Below are positions 28,605 through 37,221 of a stretch of 64,000 nucleotides of DNA, in pieces. The position numbers and the translations under genes are program-made. The notes beneath the pieces are model-generated. The model had not been told where the DNA came from. It saw only the letters and a program-made list of their open reading frames with translations, and did not search any database. This stretch comes from Neorhizobium tomejilense (GTDB lineage: Bacteria > Pseudomonadota > Alphaproteobacteria > Rhizobiales > Rhizobiaceae), in contig PVBG01000007.1 of NCBI GenBank assembly GCA_002968845.1, positions 62,001 to 126,000 on the forward strand, given 5' to 3'. Numbering within the stretch: the first letter of the stretch is position 1; each line of letters starts with the position of its first letter.

Positions 28605-29525
28605 GTGAGCCAGCACGATCAACATCATCCGGAAGACCGGCACCGCAATACGGTCTTAAGCGGAGTTGGGGCTTTCGACATCATTCAGCGACGGTGGACG
28701 ATAAAAATCTCGATCGCGGCGTTGGCCGCAGCCTCGGCACTCTTGCCGGTCACGGCACTCGCGGCTGACCTTGAAGCAACCGACGCGGCGATTGCCCCTC
28801 CCCAGCAGTTCGATACCGCGCGCTACGGCGGCATTCGCGGCAAACTGCATGACTGGAAGGTAACGATCGGCGTCGGGGCGGTTTACCTGCCCGAATACGA
28901 AGGATCCGACGAATTCGAGGTGCAGCCGTTTCCGCTCGTCTCCGCCCAGTTTGGGGAGCGCGTGCATCTCGATACCAGTGGCCTCACCGTCGATCTTTTC
29001 GAAACAAACGGCTTCAGGATCGGCGTGACCGGTGGTGTCGAGATGGGCCGCAAGGAGGACGACTCGGACTACCTGCGTGGTCTGGGCGACATCGACATGG
29101 GCGGCGTCATCGGAGGGATCGTCAGCTATGAGGTCGGCCCATTCGGCGTCTACGCCAAGTTGGACAAGACCATAGGCGGCAGCGAGGGACTGACCGGCAC
29201 TTTCGGCGCGAAGGTTTCCCATCGCTACGAACGGTTCATCTTCTCCGCCGATGTGTCCGGCACATGGGCCGACGACAAGCACATGGAGTCGTATTTCGGG
29301 GTGACTTCGATCCAGTCAGCTCGGTCCGGCCTGGGGGCATACGAAGCGAAGGCGGGGATCAAGCGCGTCGATCTCAAGGGTTCCATCACCTATATGATGA
29401 CCGAGAACTGGAGCGTCACAGGCGCCGGCGGGGCCGGCTTCCTGCTCGGGGATGCCAAGGACAGCCCGATCGTCAAGGACGACGTTCAACCCTTCGCAAT
29501 GCTGGGAGTAGGATACAGGTTCTAG
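28605..29525 (+). CDS. MipA/OmpV-family outer-membrane protein
   Basis: 306 residues. A basic N-region and hydrophobic helix (ISIAALAAASALLPVTALAA) form the signal peptide, unusually long at about 50 residues. The mature part is a beta-barrel of the MipA/OmpV type (KVTIGVGAVYLPEYEGSDEFEVQPFPLVSAQFG, then alternating strands and a terminal phenylalanine in VGYRF). Family members are scaffold or porin-like proteins. GTG 28605 has GGAG 8 bp upstream; TTG 28602 is the alternative. Motif copy 4 places it in the two-component regulon. Confidence 0.82.
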   Translation: MSQHDQHHPEDRHRNTVLSGVGAFDIIQRRWTIKISIAALAAASALLPVTALAADLEATDAAIAPPQQFDTARYGGIRGKLHDWKVTIGVGAVYLPEYEGSDEFEVQPFPLVSAQFGERVHLDTSGLTVDLFETNGFRIGVTGGVEMGRKEDDSDYLRGLGDIDMGGVIGGIVSYEVGPFGVYAKLDKTIGGSEGLTGTFGAKVSHRYERFIFSADVSGTWADDKHMESYFGVTSIQSARSGLGAYEAKAGIKRVDLKGSITYMMTENWSVTGAGGAGFLLGDAKDSPIVKDDVQPFAMLGVGYRF

Positions 29526-29542
29526 AAAACGAGTGAGATCCT

Positions 29543-29603
29543 GCGGCAGCCATGACGGCTGCCGCTATTCCGTAGTGGGGTTACCGCCTAACGAAACCCC
29601 ACT
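29543..29603. terminator. Two stem-loops between convergent genes
   Basis: GCGGCAGCC/GGCTGCCGC (29543-29551 and 29557-29565, 5-nt loop) and AGTGGGGTT/AACCCCACT (29574-29582 and 29595-29603, 12-nt loop), both perfect 9-bp stems. They lie between the MipA gene (plus) and the FhuC gene (minus) and probably terminate both. Confidence 0.6.
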
Positions 29604-29623
29604 GGCTGACTGTATACTTGAAA

Positions 29624-30448
29624 TTACTGGGCCAGCGCCACCAGCCGGCCGCTTGAGGGCTGGCATAGGATATCCATCCGGACGTCGTAGATGCGAACCA
29701 GTTCCTCGGTCGTCATGACCTCTTGCGGGGTGCCATGGGCAATCAGCCGGCCGGAATGCAGCGCGACGATCTCATCGCAGAAGCGGGCGGCCATGTTGAC
29801 GTCGTGCAGCACGGTGATGATGGTGATGCCCTTTTCGCGGCAAAGGTCGTGCGTCAAGGACAGGACTTCCAACTGATGGCCGATATCGAGCGCGGAGATG
29901 GGTTCGTCGAGCAGAAGGCAGGCGGCATCCTGTGCCACCAGCATGGCAAGCCAGGCCCGCTGGCGTTCGCCGCCCGACAGGCTGTCCACCATGCGTTCTG
30001 CAAAAGAGCCGATACCGGTGAGCTCGATAGCCTCCTCCACCTTCTGCTTGTCGGTGGCGCTGAACCGGCCGAGCGCGCCGTGCCATGGATACCGGCCGAG
30101 CGCCACCAGTTCCTTGACCAGCATGCCGGGCGCTGCTGGCGTCCGCTGCGGCAGATAGGCGAGCCGGCGGGCGAATTCGCGCGCACTCCAGGCTTCAAGC
30201 GGCTTGCCCTCGAACTGGATAGTGCCCGCGCTCAGCGCCTGCTGCCGGCCGATCAATTTCAACATCGTCGATTTGCCGGAGCCATTGTGACCGATCAGAG
30301 CGATCGACCTGCCTGCCCGAAGATCGAGCGTCAGCGGATGTAAGAGGACGCGGCCTTCGATCGCAAAGCTCGCCTCCTTTAATGACAGGAGAGGGAGATT
30401 TGCCTTGGCGATCTCACGCTCGTTTGGGTTCAGTGGCATGGGTACCAT
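29624..30448 (-). CDS. fhuC: Iron-hydroxamate ABC transporter ATPase (FhuC type)
   Basis: 274 residues. Walker A GHNGSGKST, Q-loop YLPQRTPAAPGM, signature LSGGERQRAWLAMLVAQ, Walker B CLLLDEPISALD and switch His (TVLHDVNMAARFCDEI) are complete. The family is FepC/FhuC-type siderophore ATPases. It is divergent from an AraC regulator and lies near the receptor, FhuD and FhuB genes, which lack an ATPase of their own, so it almost surely energises that system. The first codon is uncertain: ATG 30448 and 30439 are both possible. Confidence 0.85.
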   Translation of the reverse strand: MVPMPLNPNEREIAKANLPLLSLKEASFAIEGRVLLHPLTLDLRAGRSIALIGHNGSGKSTMLKLIGRQQALSAGTIQFEGKPLEAWSAREFARRLAYLPQRTPAAPGMLVKELVALGRYPWHGALGRFSATDKQKVEEAIELTGIGSFAERMVDSLSGGERQRAWLAMLVAQDAACLLLDEPISALDIGHQLEVLSLTHDLCREKGITIITVLHDVNMAARFCDEIVALHSGRLIAHGTPQEVMTTEELVRIYDVRMDILCQPSSGRLVALAQ

Positions 30449-30681
30449 CCGTACATCGTCTTTCAAACCGGAAAACTAGACTCATGTTTCTTCGAATCGG
30501 ACGCTCCGGTCAACCGACCTCCTTTGCCGTGCCGTTGGTCGCGTTGCCGGCCGCCCGGTGTGTGTGTATTTGCCCCTGTGTTCCGCAGATCGGGATGGTG
30601 CAGCATCCGCAACGCCCGCGGGATTGATACGCTGCATTAAAGTTGATAAAAATATGCAAGTTTATTTATTCGGGTAGCTGC

Positions 30682-31566
30682 ATGATCTTTCAACCGCGGA
30701 TGCAGAACAGGATCGAGGGTTTTTCGGTCATCGGGGGGCTGAGGCGCCGTTACTGGAACGGCATCACCGCCGACCTCTGGGAGGTGGAATGCGCCGCCTA
30801 TGCGGGCGGTCACTACGTGGCGCGGGACCCGCGACTGTTCATCCTGCTCGACCAGCGCGGCCGCGGGCGCCCTGTCGTAAAGCTCTCCCCGAAATCCCGC
30901 GGCGCGCCACAGGACAGCAATCAGAGCCCGATCTCCTACATTCCCGCCGACATGGACCTTTGGCTGGACATTGCCGACGTTCAATATGTGCGCCACCTCG
31001 ATATCCATTTCGACGCGGACATCCTCGGCCGCCGGTTGATGGAAGACATCAACCCCAAAAAGCTCAAGGATCCCCAATTGTTGTTCTCCGACCAGCGCGT
31101 CATGGCGCTGGCCGGACTGATCGCCGCCGAGATTTCCAACCCGGAGCCGCTGCATGATCTCTATGGGGACGGGCTCGCCCTGGCGCTGGTCATCGATGTC
31201 CTGAAGATGGCAAAGGTACCGCCCCGGCGGCGAGGAACGCTGGCCGTAGCGCAGCTGCGGCGCGCCACGGATTTCATCACTGAAAACTGCATGCGCAATA
31301 TCCGCCTGCAGGAACTCGCTGACCTGACGGGACTGTCGCCATCGCATTTCAGCCATTCGTTCAAGGCATCGACTGGAATGGCCCCCCACGACTGGCAGAT
31401 GAATGCCCGGCTGGAACGCGCAAAAGCCTTGCTGGCGTCGGACGCCTGTGCCTTGACCGAAGTTGCCGCCGAAACCGGTTTCTCGGACCAGGCGCATTTT
31501 ACCAAGGTCTTCCGCAAACATGTGGGGATCACCCCGGCCCGCTGGCGCAAGGCCAGGCAGTCGTGA
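30682..31566 (+). CDS. AraC-family transcriptional regulator
   Basis: 294 residues. The N-terminal ~190 residues are an unrecognised sensing domain. The C-terminal 100 residues carry two helix-turn-helix units (NIRLQELADLTGLSPSHFSHSFKASTGMAPHDW and LTEVAAETGFSDQAHFTKVFRKHVGITPARWR), the AraC/XylS signature. Its position between fhuC and the TonB receptor suggests siderophore-dependent activation, as for PchR-like regulators. ATG 30682 is preferred to a TTG at 30643. Confidence 0.88.
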   Translation: MIFQPRMQNRIEGFSVIGGLRRRYWNGITADLWEVECAAYAGGHYVARDPRLFILLDQRGRGRPVVKLSPKSRGAPQDSNQSPISYIPADMDLWLDIADVQYVRHLDIHFDADILGRRLMEDINPKKLKDPQLLFSDQRVMALAGLIAAEISNPEPLHDLYGDGLALALVIDVLKMAKVPPRRRGTLAVAQLRRATDFITENCMRNIRLQELADLTGLSPSHFSHSFKASTGMAPHDWQMNARLERAKALLASDACALTEVAAETGFSDQAHFTKVFRKHVGITPARWRKARQS

Positions 31567-31574
31567 TGCACTTC

Positions 31575-31586
31575 GCAAATATTTGC
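31575..31586. promoter_or_regulatory. Perfect 12-bp palindrome after the AraC gene
   Basis: GCAAATATTTGC is a perfect dyad, 8 bp after the regulator stop and about 140 bp before the receptor start. It is AT-rich in the middle and lacks a T-run, so an operator is more likely than a terminator. Confidence 0.3.
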
Positions 31587-31654
31587 TCACTCCTTCAGAA
31601 ATTGCCCAAAAACGTCCAATTGTCGCCGATCGAACCAAGCTCAAACTTTAAATA

Positions 31655-31669
31655 TGAGTTAACTGCTCA
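31655..31669. promoter_or_regulatory. Candidate iron-responsive operator (TGA-N9-TCA)
   Basis: TGAGTTAACTGCTCA, with GTTAAC at its core, lies 58 bp before the TonB receptor start. TGA-N9-TCA is the described IRO box of RirA-regulated iron genes in rhizobia. The match is exact, but the consensus is short. Confidence 0.5.
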
Positions 31670-31727
31670 CCTTATTGTAGCGCCGCTTCCGGAGAGCGGC
31701 GAAAAGTTCGTGTGAGTGGGGCATGGA

Positions 31728-33881
31728 ATGAACAAGAGAAAAACAACCTTGGGGGCAAGGCTCGGCCTGGGTGCAGGTGTGGCGTTTGTCGCCCTTTGCA
31801 GCGCGTGGGCGGCTCATGCCCAGGACGCCGATACGACCTTGGCGCCGATCGTCATTCGCGGTGAGGGCGAAGGCGACGGAACCGGCCCGGTCAAGGGTTA
31901 TGTCGCGAGGCAGTCGACGACCGGGTCCAAGACCGATACGCCGCTCAAGGAAATCCCGCAGTCCGTGTCGGTCATCGGCCGGGAAGAGATGAACGACCGC
32001 GGCGCCGTCAGCAAGATCGACCAGGTGCTCCTCTATACGCCGGGCGTGTTCGGCCAGCCCTACGGCTCGGACCCCGACACCGACTGGATCTATGTTCGCG
32101 GTTTCAATGCGTCGCAGACGGGCGTTTTCTTCGACAGCCTCGCGCTCACCAGTCATGCCTATGGCGGCTTCCACATCGATCCGTTCATGCTGGAACGCGT
32201 CGAGGTCCTCAAGGGCCCGGCCTCCGTCCTGCTCGGTGGGGCCAATGCCGGCGGCGTCGTCAACCTGATCCGCAAACGCCCGACCGACGAGCCCTACTAC
32301 TACACCGAGACCGGCATCAACACGAATGGCAACGCCTTCTTCGGTTTCGATATTTCCGACAAGATCACCCCGGACGGCACCTTCAGCTATCGCCTGACCG
32401 GCAAGATCGCCGGTGGCGACAACTATACCGACTACAGCGAGGACCTGCGCGGTTTCATCATGCCGCAGTTCACCTTCTCGCCGGATGCAGGCACCAGCCT
32501 GACGGTCTGGACCTATTTAAGCGGCCTCGACCAAGTCCACACGACCAACGGTCTGCTGCCTTACGGCGGCACAGTCGTCAACGCCGGCTACGGCAAGATA
32601 CCGCGCGACATGTTCCTCGGCGAACCGGATTTCGATAACGGCACGGTCGTCCAGAAAATGGTCGGCTACGAATTCGAACACGAATTCGAAGGCGGTTGGA
32701 AATTCACTCAGAACCTGCGTTACAGCCATTTGTTCAAGCATGAGAAATATGTCTATCCATTCGACTTCGACCCGACGGATGGCGTGGTAGACCGGTACGG
32801 CGAAGACATTACGTCGACCGCCAATGCCTTCAATGTCGACAACCGGATCGAAAACGAGTTCGATTTCGGGAGCGCCTCGCATAAGATCATGGCTGGCTTG
32901 GACTACCGCTACTATCGGCTGCATACAGACCAGTTCGCAACCCCCTTCCCGTCCTTCCCGGATCCGTTCGATCCCAACAATCCGGTCTATGGCTCGCCGA
33001 TCACTCTCGCCCGCAACCTCAACCAGGTCTACACGATCAACCAAGTCGGCGTTTACGCGCAGGACCAGATCAAGTTCGGCGATGGCTGGATCGCAACTTT
33101 CAACGGCCGCTACGACTATGTCCACAACGAGATCGATGACCTCATGCCGGGAGGAACGGAGAACTATTCCAGCAACGACCGTGCCTGGAGCGGCCGCGCG
33201 GGCCTGGCATACGAGTTCGACAACGGCCTGACGCCCTATGTCAGCGCCGCTACGTTCTTCAGCCCGATCGTCGGCCTGACGGGCCGCGCGGCGCCGAAAC
33301 CCGAGGAAGGCCACCAGTTCGAGGCAGGCTTGAAGTACGAGCCTACCTGGCTCGACGGCAGCCTGACGGCCTCCGTTTTCGACATCACGAAAAAGAACTA
33401 CACGATCACAGCCGGCGGGATAACCAGCCAGCTTGGCGAAGTCCGCTCCCGGGGCGTCGAAGTAGAAGGCAAGTTCAATCTGGACGAGAACTGGAAGGTC
33501 ATCGCGGCGGCGTCGTATACGGATATCGAGATCACCAAGGACGATCCCACGCTCGTCGGCAATACACCAAACGTCGTGCCTGACGTTCTGAGTTCTCTCT
33601 GGCTCGACTACACCGTCACGGAAGGACCTTTGGAAGGACTCAGCTTCGGCGCCGGCGCCCGCTATCGCGGCAAATCCTGGGCGGACAATGCGAACACCCT
33701 GCGCGTTCCGGATGCGACGGTCTTCGACGCGGCGATCCGCTACGAGAAGAACGATTGGAAGGCGTCCCTCAACGTCACCAACCTGCTCGACAAGGACTAT
33801 GTCGCAGGCTGCAACACGGAGTATTTCTGCGGCTACGGCGAGGCCCGCACCGTCAACTTGAAGATCAGCAAGGTCTGGTAG
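31728..33881 (+). CDS. TonB-dependent siderophore receptor
   Basis: 717 residues. The signal peptide ends near AAHAQ, followed by a TonB-box-like LAPIVIRGEG. The plug domain contains KEIPQSVSVIGREEM, DWIYVRGFNASQTGVFFDSLAL and VEVLKGPASVLLGGANAGGVVNLIRKRP. The barrel ends ARTVNLKISKVW with a terminal aromatic. The plug resembles hydroxamate receptors (FhuA/FoxA family). It imports ferric siderophore across the outer membrane. ATG 31728 is the start of the signal peptide; a GTG 12 bp upstream is less likely. FhuD and FhuB follow. Confidence 0.93.
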   Translation: MNKRKTTLGARLGLGAGVAFVALCSAWAAHAQDADTTLAPIVIRGEGEGDGTGPVKGYVARQSTTGSKTDTPLKEIPQSVSVIGREEMNDRGAVSKIDQVLLYTPGVFGQPYGSDPDTDWIYVRGFNASQTGVFFDSLALTSHAYGGFHIDPFMLERVEVLKGPASVLLGGANAGGVVNLIRKRPTDEPYYYTETGINTNGNAFFGFDISDKITPDGTFSYRLTGKIAGGDNYTDYSEDLRGFIMPQFTFSPDAGTSLTVWTYLSGLDQVHTTNGLLPYGGTVVNAGYGKIPRDMFLGEPDFDNGTVVQKMVGYEFEHEFEGGWKFTQNLRYSHLFKHEKYVYPFDFDPTDGVVDRYGEDITSTANAFNVDNRIENEFDFGSASHKIMAGLDYRYYRLHTDQFATPFPSFPDPFDPNNPVYGSPITLARNLNQVYTINQVGVYAQDQIKFGDGWIATFNGRYDYVHNEIDDLMPGGTENYSSNDRAWSGRAGLAYEFDNGLTPYVSAATFFSPIVGLTGRAAPKPEEGHQFEAGLKYEPTWLDGSLTASVFDITKKNYTITAGGITSQLGEVRSRGVEVEGKFNLDENWKVIAAASYTDIEITKDDPTLVGNTPNVVPDVLSSLWLDYTVTEGPLEGLSFGAGARYRGKSWADNANTLRVPDATVFDAAIRYEKNDWKASLNVTNLLDKDYVAGCNTEYFCGYGEARTVNLKISKVW

Positions 33882-33905
33882 TTTGACGATCTGAAACAAG
33901 TCTTT

Positions 33906-33932
33906 CAGGAAGGCCCGGCTGTGGCCTTCCTG
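33906..33932 (+). terminator. Stem-loop between receptor and fhuD
   Basis: CAGGAAGGCC (33906-33915) pairs perfectly with GGCCTTCCTG (33923-33932) around 7 nt, 25 bp after the receptor stop and 14 bp before the FhuD ATG. With no strong T-run it may be an attenuator or RNA stabiliser giving less transporter than receptor. Confidence 0.5.
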
Positions 33933-33945
33933 TGCCTTTGGAGAC

Positions 33946-34830
33946 ATGCCGAGAGTGCCGCAATTTACCCGCAGAACCATGCTTTCAGCCGCAGCCGCCT
34001 TGGCGGCGGCGCGCACTCTGCGGGCGCAGGAAACAGGGCCGCGGGTTGCAACGCTCGACTGGGCGCTTCTCGAAACGCTGCTTGCGATCGGCGCCAATGT
34101 CGTGGCGGCGACCGAGCTTCGGCAGTTCCGCCAGGTTGCGATCAAGCCCGATGTCCCGGACAGCGTTGCCGATCTCGGCCTGCGCGGCACGCCGAATTTC
34201 GAGGTGCTGCGCTTTGCCCGCCCGGACCTTATCCTCAACTCGAATTTCTATGCCTGGGCCGATCCGCTGATGCGCCGTATCGCGCCGGTCGAAAACCATT
34301 CTATCTACAAACCCGGCGAAAGCCCGTACCTCCTTGCAGAACAGGCCGTGCTGTCGATCGGCGAGCGGCTGCAGCTGCCCGCGGCCAATAGGATGGTCGA
34401 GGAGCTCGCTGCCCGGCTCGATCGCTACAAGAACCTCCTTGCCGGAGGTGACGGCCGCCCTGTCCTGCCGATCAACCTCGGCGATGCGCGCCATTACCGC
34501 GTCTTCGGTTCCGACAGCATGTTCGGCGAGGTCTTGAAACGCGTCGGGCTGGCCAATGCCTGGACGGGCGCCACCAGTTATTCGGCCATGGCGCCGATGG
34601 GCATCGAGACGCTGGCCTCCATGCCCGAGGCATGGATCGTCCTCATTCCTCCGCATCCGGAGGATGCCTTTGCGACACTGACCGAAAGCGCTTTCTGGAA
34701 GGCCCTGCCTGCGGTGCGGGAAAATCGCGTGCTGACGGTCGGATCGATCAATCCCTATGGGGCACTGCCGGCCGCACGTCGTTTTGCCGATTTCCTGGCG
34801 GAAGGATTTTCCCATGCCCGCAACGGCTAG
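33946..34830 (+). CDS. fhuD: Iron-siderophore periplasmic binding protein (FhuD type)
   Basis: 294 residues. The N-terminus has a twin-arginine-like signal (TRRTMLSAAAALAAARTLRAQ). The mature protein reads RVATLDWALLETLLAIGANVVAATE, PNFEVLRFARPDLILNS, and MAPMGIETLASMPEAWIVLIPP, a class III binding-protein fold of the FhuD family. It brings ferric hydroxamates to FhuB. It overlaps fhuB by 17 bp, indicating coupled translation. Confidence 0.87.
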   Translation: MPRVPQFTRRTMLSAAAALAAARTLRAQETGPRVATLDWALLETLLAIGANVVAATELRQFRQVAIKPDVPDSVADLGLRGTPNFEVLRFARPDLILNSNFYAWADPLMRRIAPVENHSIYKPGESPYLLAEQAVLSIGERLQLPAANRMVEELAARLDRYKNLLAGGDGRPVLPINLGDARHYRVFGSDSMFGEVLKRVGLANAWTGATSYSAMAPMGIETLASMPEAWIVLIPPHPEDAFATLTESAFWKALPAVRENRVLTVGSINPYGALPAARRFADFLAEGFSHARNG

Positions 34831-36814
34831 TCTCCCGATGCCCATGCGCGAAGGCCTTCCCCACGTTCTTCCTGCAGCCGTGCTCGGCATCGCCTGCGTT
34901 GTCTCCTTCGCTCTGCTTCTGGCGTTTCGCCCGCACGTTCCCGGGGCGACGACGACCGCGGCTGCGCTCGATGCGATCCTGCTGTGGAACAGCCTTCTGC
35001 CTCGTGCCGCGATTGCGCTGATCGCCGGGGCAGCGCTCGGTCTTTCCGGTGCGCTGCTGCAACGGGTATTGCGCAACCCGATCGCCGATGCCTCAACTCT
35101 CGGCATCGCCTCGGGGGCACAACTGGCGCTGACGCTCGGCCTTAGTTTTCTGCCGCTTCTGACCGGCATTTCCCGCGAACTGCTCGCCTTTGCCGGCGGC
35201 TTTACCGCGGTGGCGATCGTGCTGGCGCTGAGCTGGCGGCGCAGGCTCGATCCGGTCACGGTGGCGCTCTCCGGCATGATCGTCAGCCTGATCGCGGCCT
35301 CGCTCAGCGTGATGCTGATCCTGGCGCGCGGCGAATATGCCATGTCGATCCATATCTGGGGTGCGGGCGCGCTCAACCAGCAGGACTGGAGTGGTGTCAC
35401 TTCGCTGGCGCCGCGGTCGGCGGCGGGCATCCTCGCCGCAGCACTGCTGCTGCGGCCGCTGAATGTCCTAGCGCTCGACGATTCCAGTGCCAAAAGCCTC
35501 GGCGTCGCGCTGCATGGTGTCCGGTTTTCGATCCTCGTTCTCGCCGTCTGGCTGTCCGCCTCCGTCACGGCAACAGTCGGCATCATCGGCTTCCTGGGGC
35601 TCGCAGCACCCGCCATGGCCAGGTTCTGCGGCGCGCGAACCACCGGACAGGTGATGATGGCCGCGCCTCTCACGGGAGCCGCGGTGCTTTTCCTGTCCGA
35701 TTGCCTGACCCAATTGCTGGGACCGGGTTTTTCCGATCTGGTACCGGCGGGTGCCGCAACCGCACTGCTCGGCGGGCCGTTGCTTCTCCTGCTGCTGCCC
35801 CGCGTCCACGGATTTTCTGCCATGACCGCAACGGCCGACGCTGCCTATCGACAGCTTCGAAATCCTGCTGGCGCACTGTCGCTCCTTGCCTTGGCGCTTT
35901 CCATCATCTTCGTCCTCGTACTTGCGCTAGGCCCGACCGATCACGGCTGGAGCGTTGCAATCGGCCCGCTCTTTTCCGAGCTTCTGCCGTTTCGTCTGCC
36001 GCGTATCCTGGCAGCCGGCGGTGCCGGCGCCATGCTCGGTGCGGCCGGCTTCATCATGCAGCGCGTGACCGGCAATCCGATCGCCAGTCCCGAGGTGCTC
36101 GGTGTTTCGAGCGGCGGCGGTGCCGGGCTGACGGTTGCTCTCTTCCTGTTCAGCATCCCATCGCCTGCCATCATGCTTCTCAGCATGGCGCTCGGCTCGC
36201 TCGCCGTCTTCCTGGTGATGATCGCGATCGCCGGCCGCTCCGGTTTTTCGGCCGAACGACTGCTGCTCGCCGGCATCGCCATCAGCGCTTTCTGCATGGC
36301 GATCGTCAGCATGGTGCTCGCCCAGGGCGACATGCGCAGCTATACCCTGCTCTCCTGGATGGCCGGATCCACCAATCGAGCCGGTATCTTCGAAGCCTGG
36401 ACGGCGATGATCGCGCTCGTGGTGTTGACGGCGCCGCTCTTCTTCATGATCCGCTGGCTCGCCATCCTGCCGCTCGGGACTAGCCTTTCCCGCAGCGTCG
36501 GCCTTCGCGTCCTGCCGTCACGCCTCGTGCTCGCGATCCTTGCGGCATTGATGACGGCGATCTCGTCCTTCCTCGTTGGGCCCTTGAGCCTGACAGGACT
36601 GATCGCCCCGCATCTCGCGCGGCTCATCGGCTTCCAGAACCTGCGATGCCAGCTTGCAGCGGCAATCGTCATCGGCGCAGGCGTACTGATGATGGCCGAC
36701 TGGCTGTCGCGGGTCGTCATCTATCCCTATCAGGTCCCGGTCGGCCTCTTCGCGGCGCTGATCGGCGGACCTTATCTTCTCTGGCTGCTTGGGTTAAAGC
36801 AACGCTCCCCGTAA
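34814..36814 (+). CDS. fhuB: Fused double permease for ferric hydroxamates (FhuB type)
   Basis: 666 residues made of two tandem FecCD domains, each ~330 residues. Each half has the GAALGLSGALLQRVLRNPIADASTLGIASGAQL-type motif (second copy GAAGFIMQRVTGNPIASPEVLGVSSGGG) and a loop for the ATPase (SLTGLIAPHLARLIG in the second half). Such fusion is characteristic of FhuB and not of FecC/FecD pairs. GAAGGA 7 bp upstream supports ATG 34814. It works with FhuC and FhuD. Confidence 0.93.
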   Translation: MPATASLPMPMREGLPHVLPAAVLGIACVVSFALLLAFRPHVPGATTTAAALDAILLWNSLLPRAAIALIAGAALGLSGALLQRVLRNPIADASTLGIASGAQLALTLGLSFLPLLTGISRELLAFAGGFTAVAIVLALSWRRRLDPVTVALSGMIVSLIAASLSVMLILARGEYAMSIHIWGAGALNQQDWSGVTSLAPRSAAGILAAALLLRPLNVLALDDSSAKSLGVALHGVRFSILVLAVWLSASVTATVGIIGFLGLAAPAMARFCGARTTGQVMMAAPLTGAAVLFLSDCLTQLLGPGFSDLVPAGAATALLGGPLLLLLLPRVHGFSAMTATADAAYRQLRNPAGALSLLALALSIIFVLVLALGPTDHGWSVAIGPLFSELLPFRLPRILAAGGAGAMLGAAGFIMQRVTGNPIASPEVLGVSSGGGAGLTVALFLFSIPSPAIMLLSMALGSLAVFLVMIAIAGRSGFSAERLLLAGIAISAFCMAIVSMVLAQGDMRSYTLLSWMAGSTNRAGIFEAWTAMIALVVLTAPLFFMIRWLAILPLGTSLSRSVGLRVLPSRLVLAILAALMTAISSFLVGPLSLTGLIAPHLARLIGFQNLRCQLAAAIVIGAGVLMMADWLSRVVIYPYQVPVGLFAALIGGPYLLWLLGLKQRSP

Positions 36815-36995
36815 TGGCCGAACGCTCCACGCCGTCCGGCAGCCGTCGATGTTTGGCGAGCCCTGTGCCCTCGGCTATTTTGATTCCCGACTGGGTGAAG
36901 GTTTGTACGGCACCGCACAGAAGGCCGCCGGCGTTCATTATCTGTGGAAAAAGCGCTTCGCGGGGATTAGAATTCGCCGCTTCAAGGAGGCCGAT

Positions 36996-37208
36996 ATGAC
37001 ATATCACAATCCTTTTCCGGCGCGTGCAATGACGATGGGAGACATTTCCCTCCTCCGGCACGCTGTCATTGTTGCAGCCGAAAAATCAGAACGCAGCGCC
37101 GATTCAGTCGCACCCATCGTGTACGACCTTTACTGCCGCGGCCTCAAGGATCCTGAAAAACTCGCCGAGGCGGCCGGCTTGCTTGCCACGTCTCGTTCCT
37201 TCAACTGA
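36996..37208 (+). CDS. Small protein of unknown function (70 aa)
   Basis: 70 residues, starting MTYHNPFPARAMTMGDISLLRHAVIV, ending LAEAAGLLATSRSFN. It has no signal peptide and no membrane helix. A strong AAGGAGG stands 5 bp before ATG 36996, the best evidence that it is translated; the longer in-frame reading from 36849 lacks one. It converges with the PIMT-esterase gene, 13 bp apart. I do not recognise the family; similar short proteins are common in rhizobia. Confidence 0.6.
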   Translation: MTYHNPFPARAMTMGDISLLRHAVIVAAEKSERSADSVAPIVYDLYCRGLKDPEKLAEAAGLLATSRSFN

Positions 37209-37221
37209 ATAGCACCGTAGC

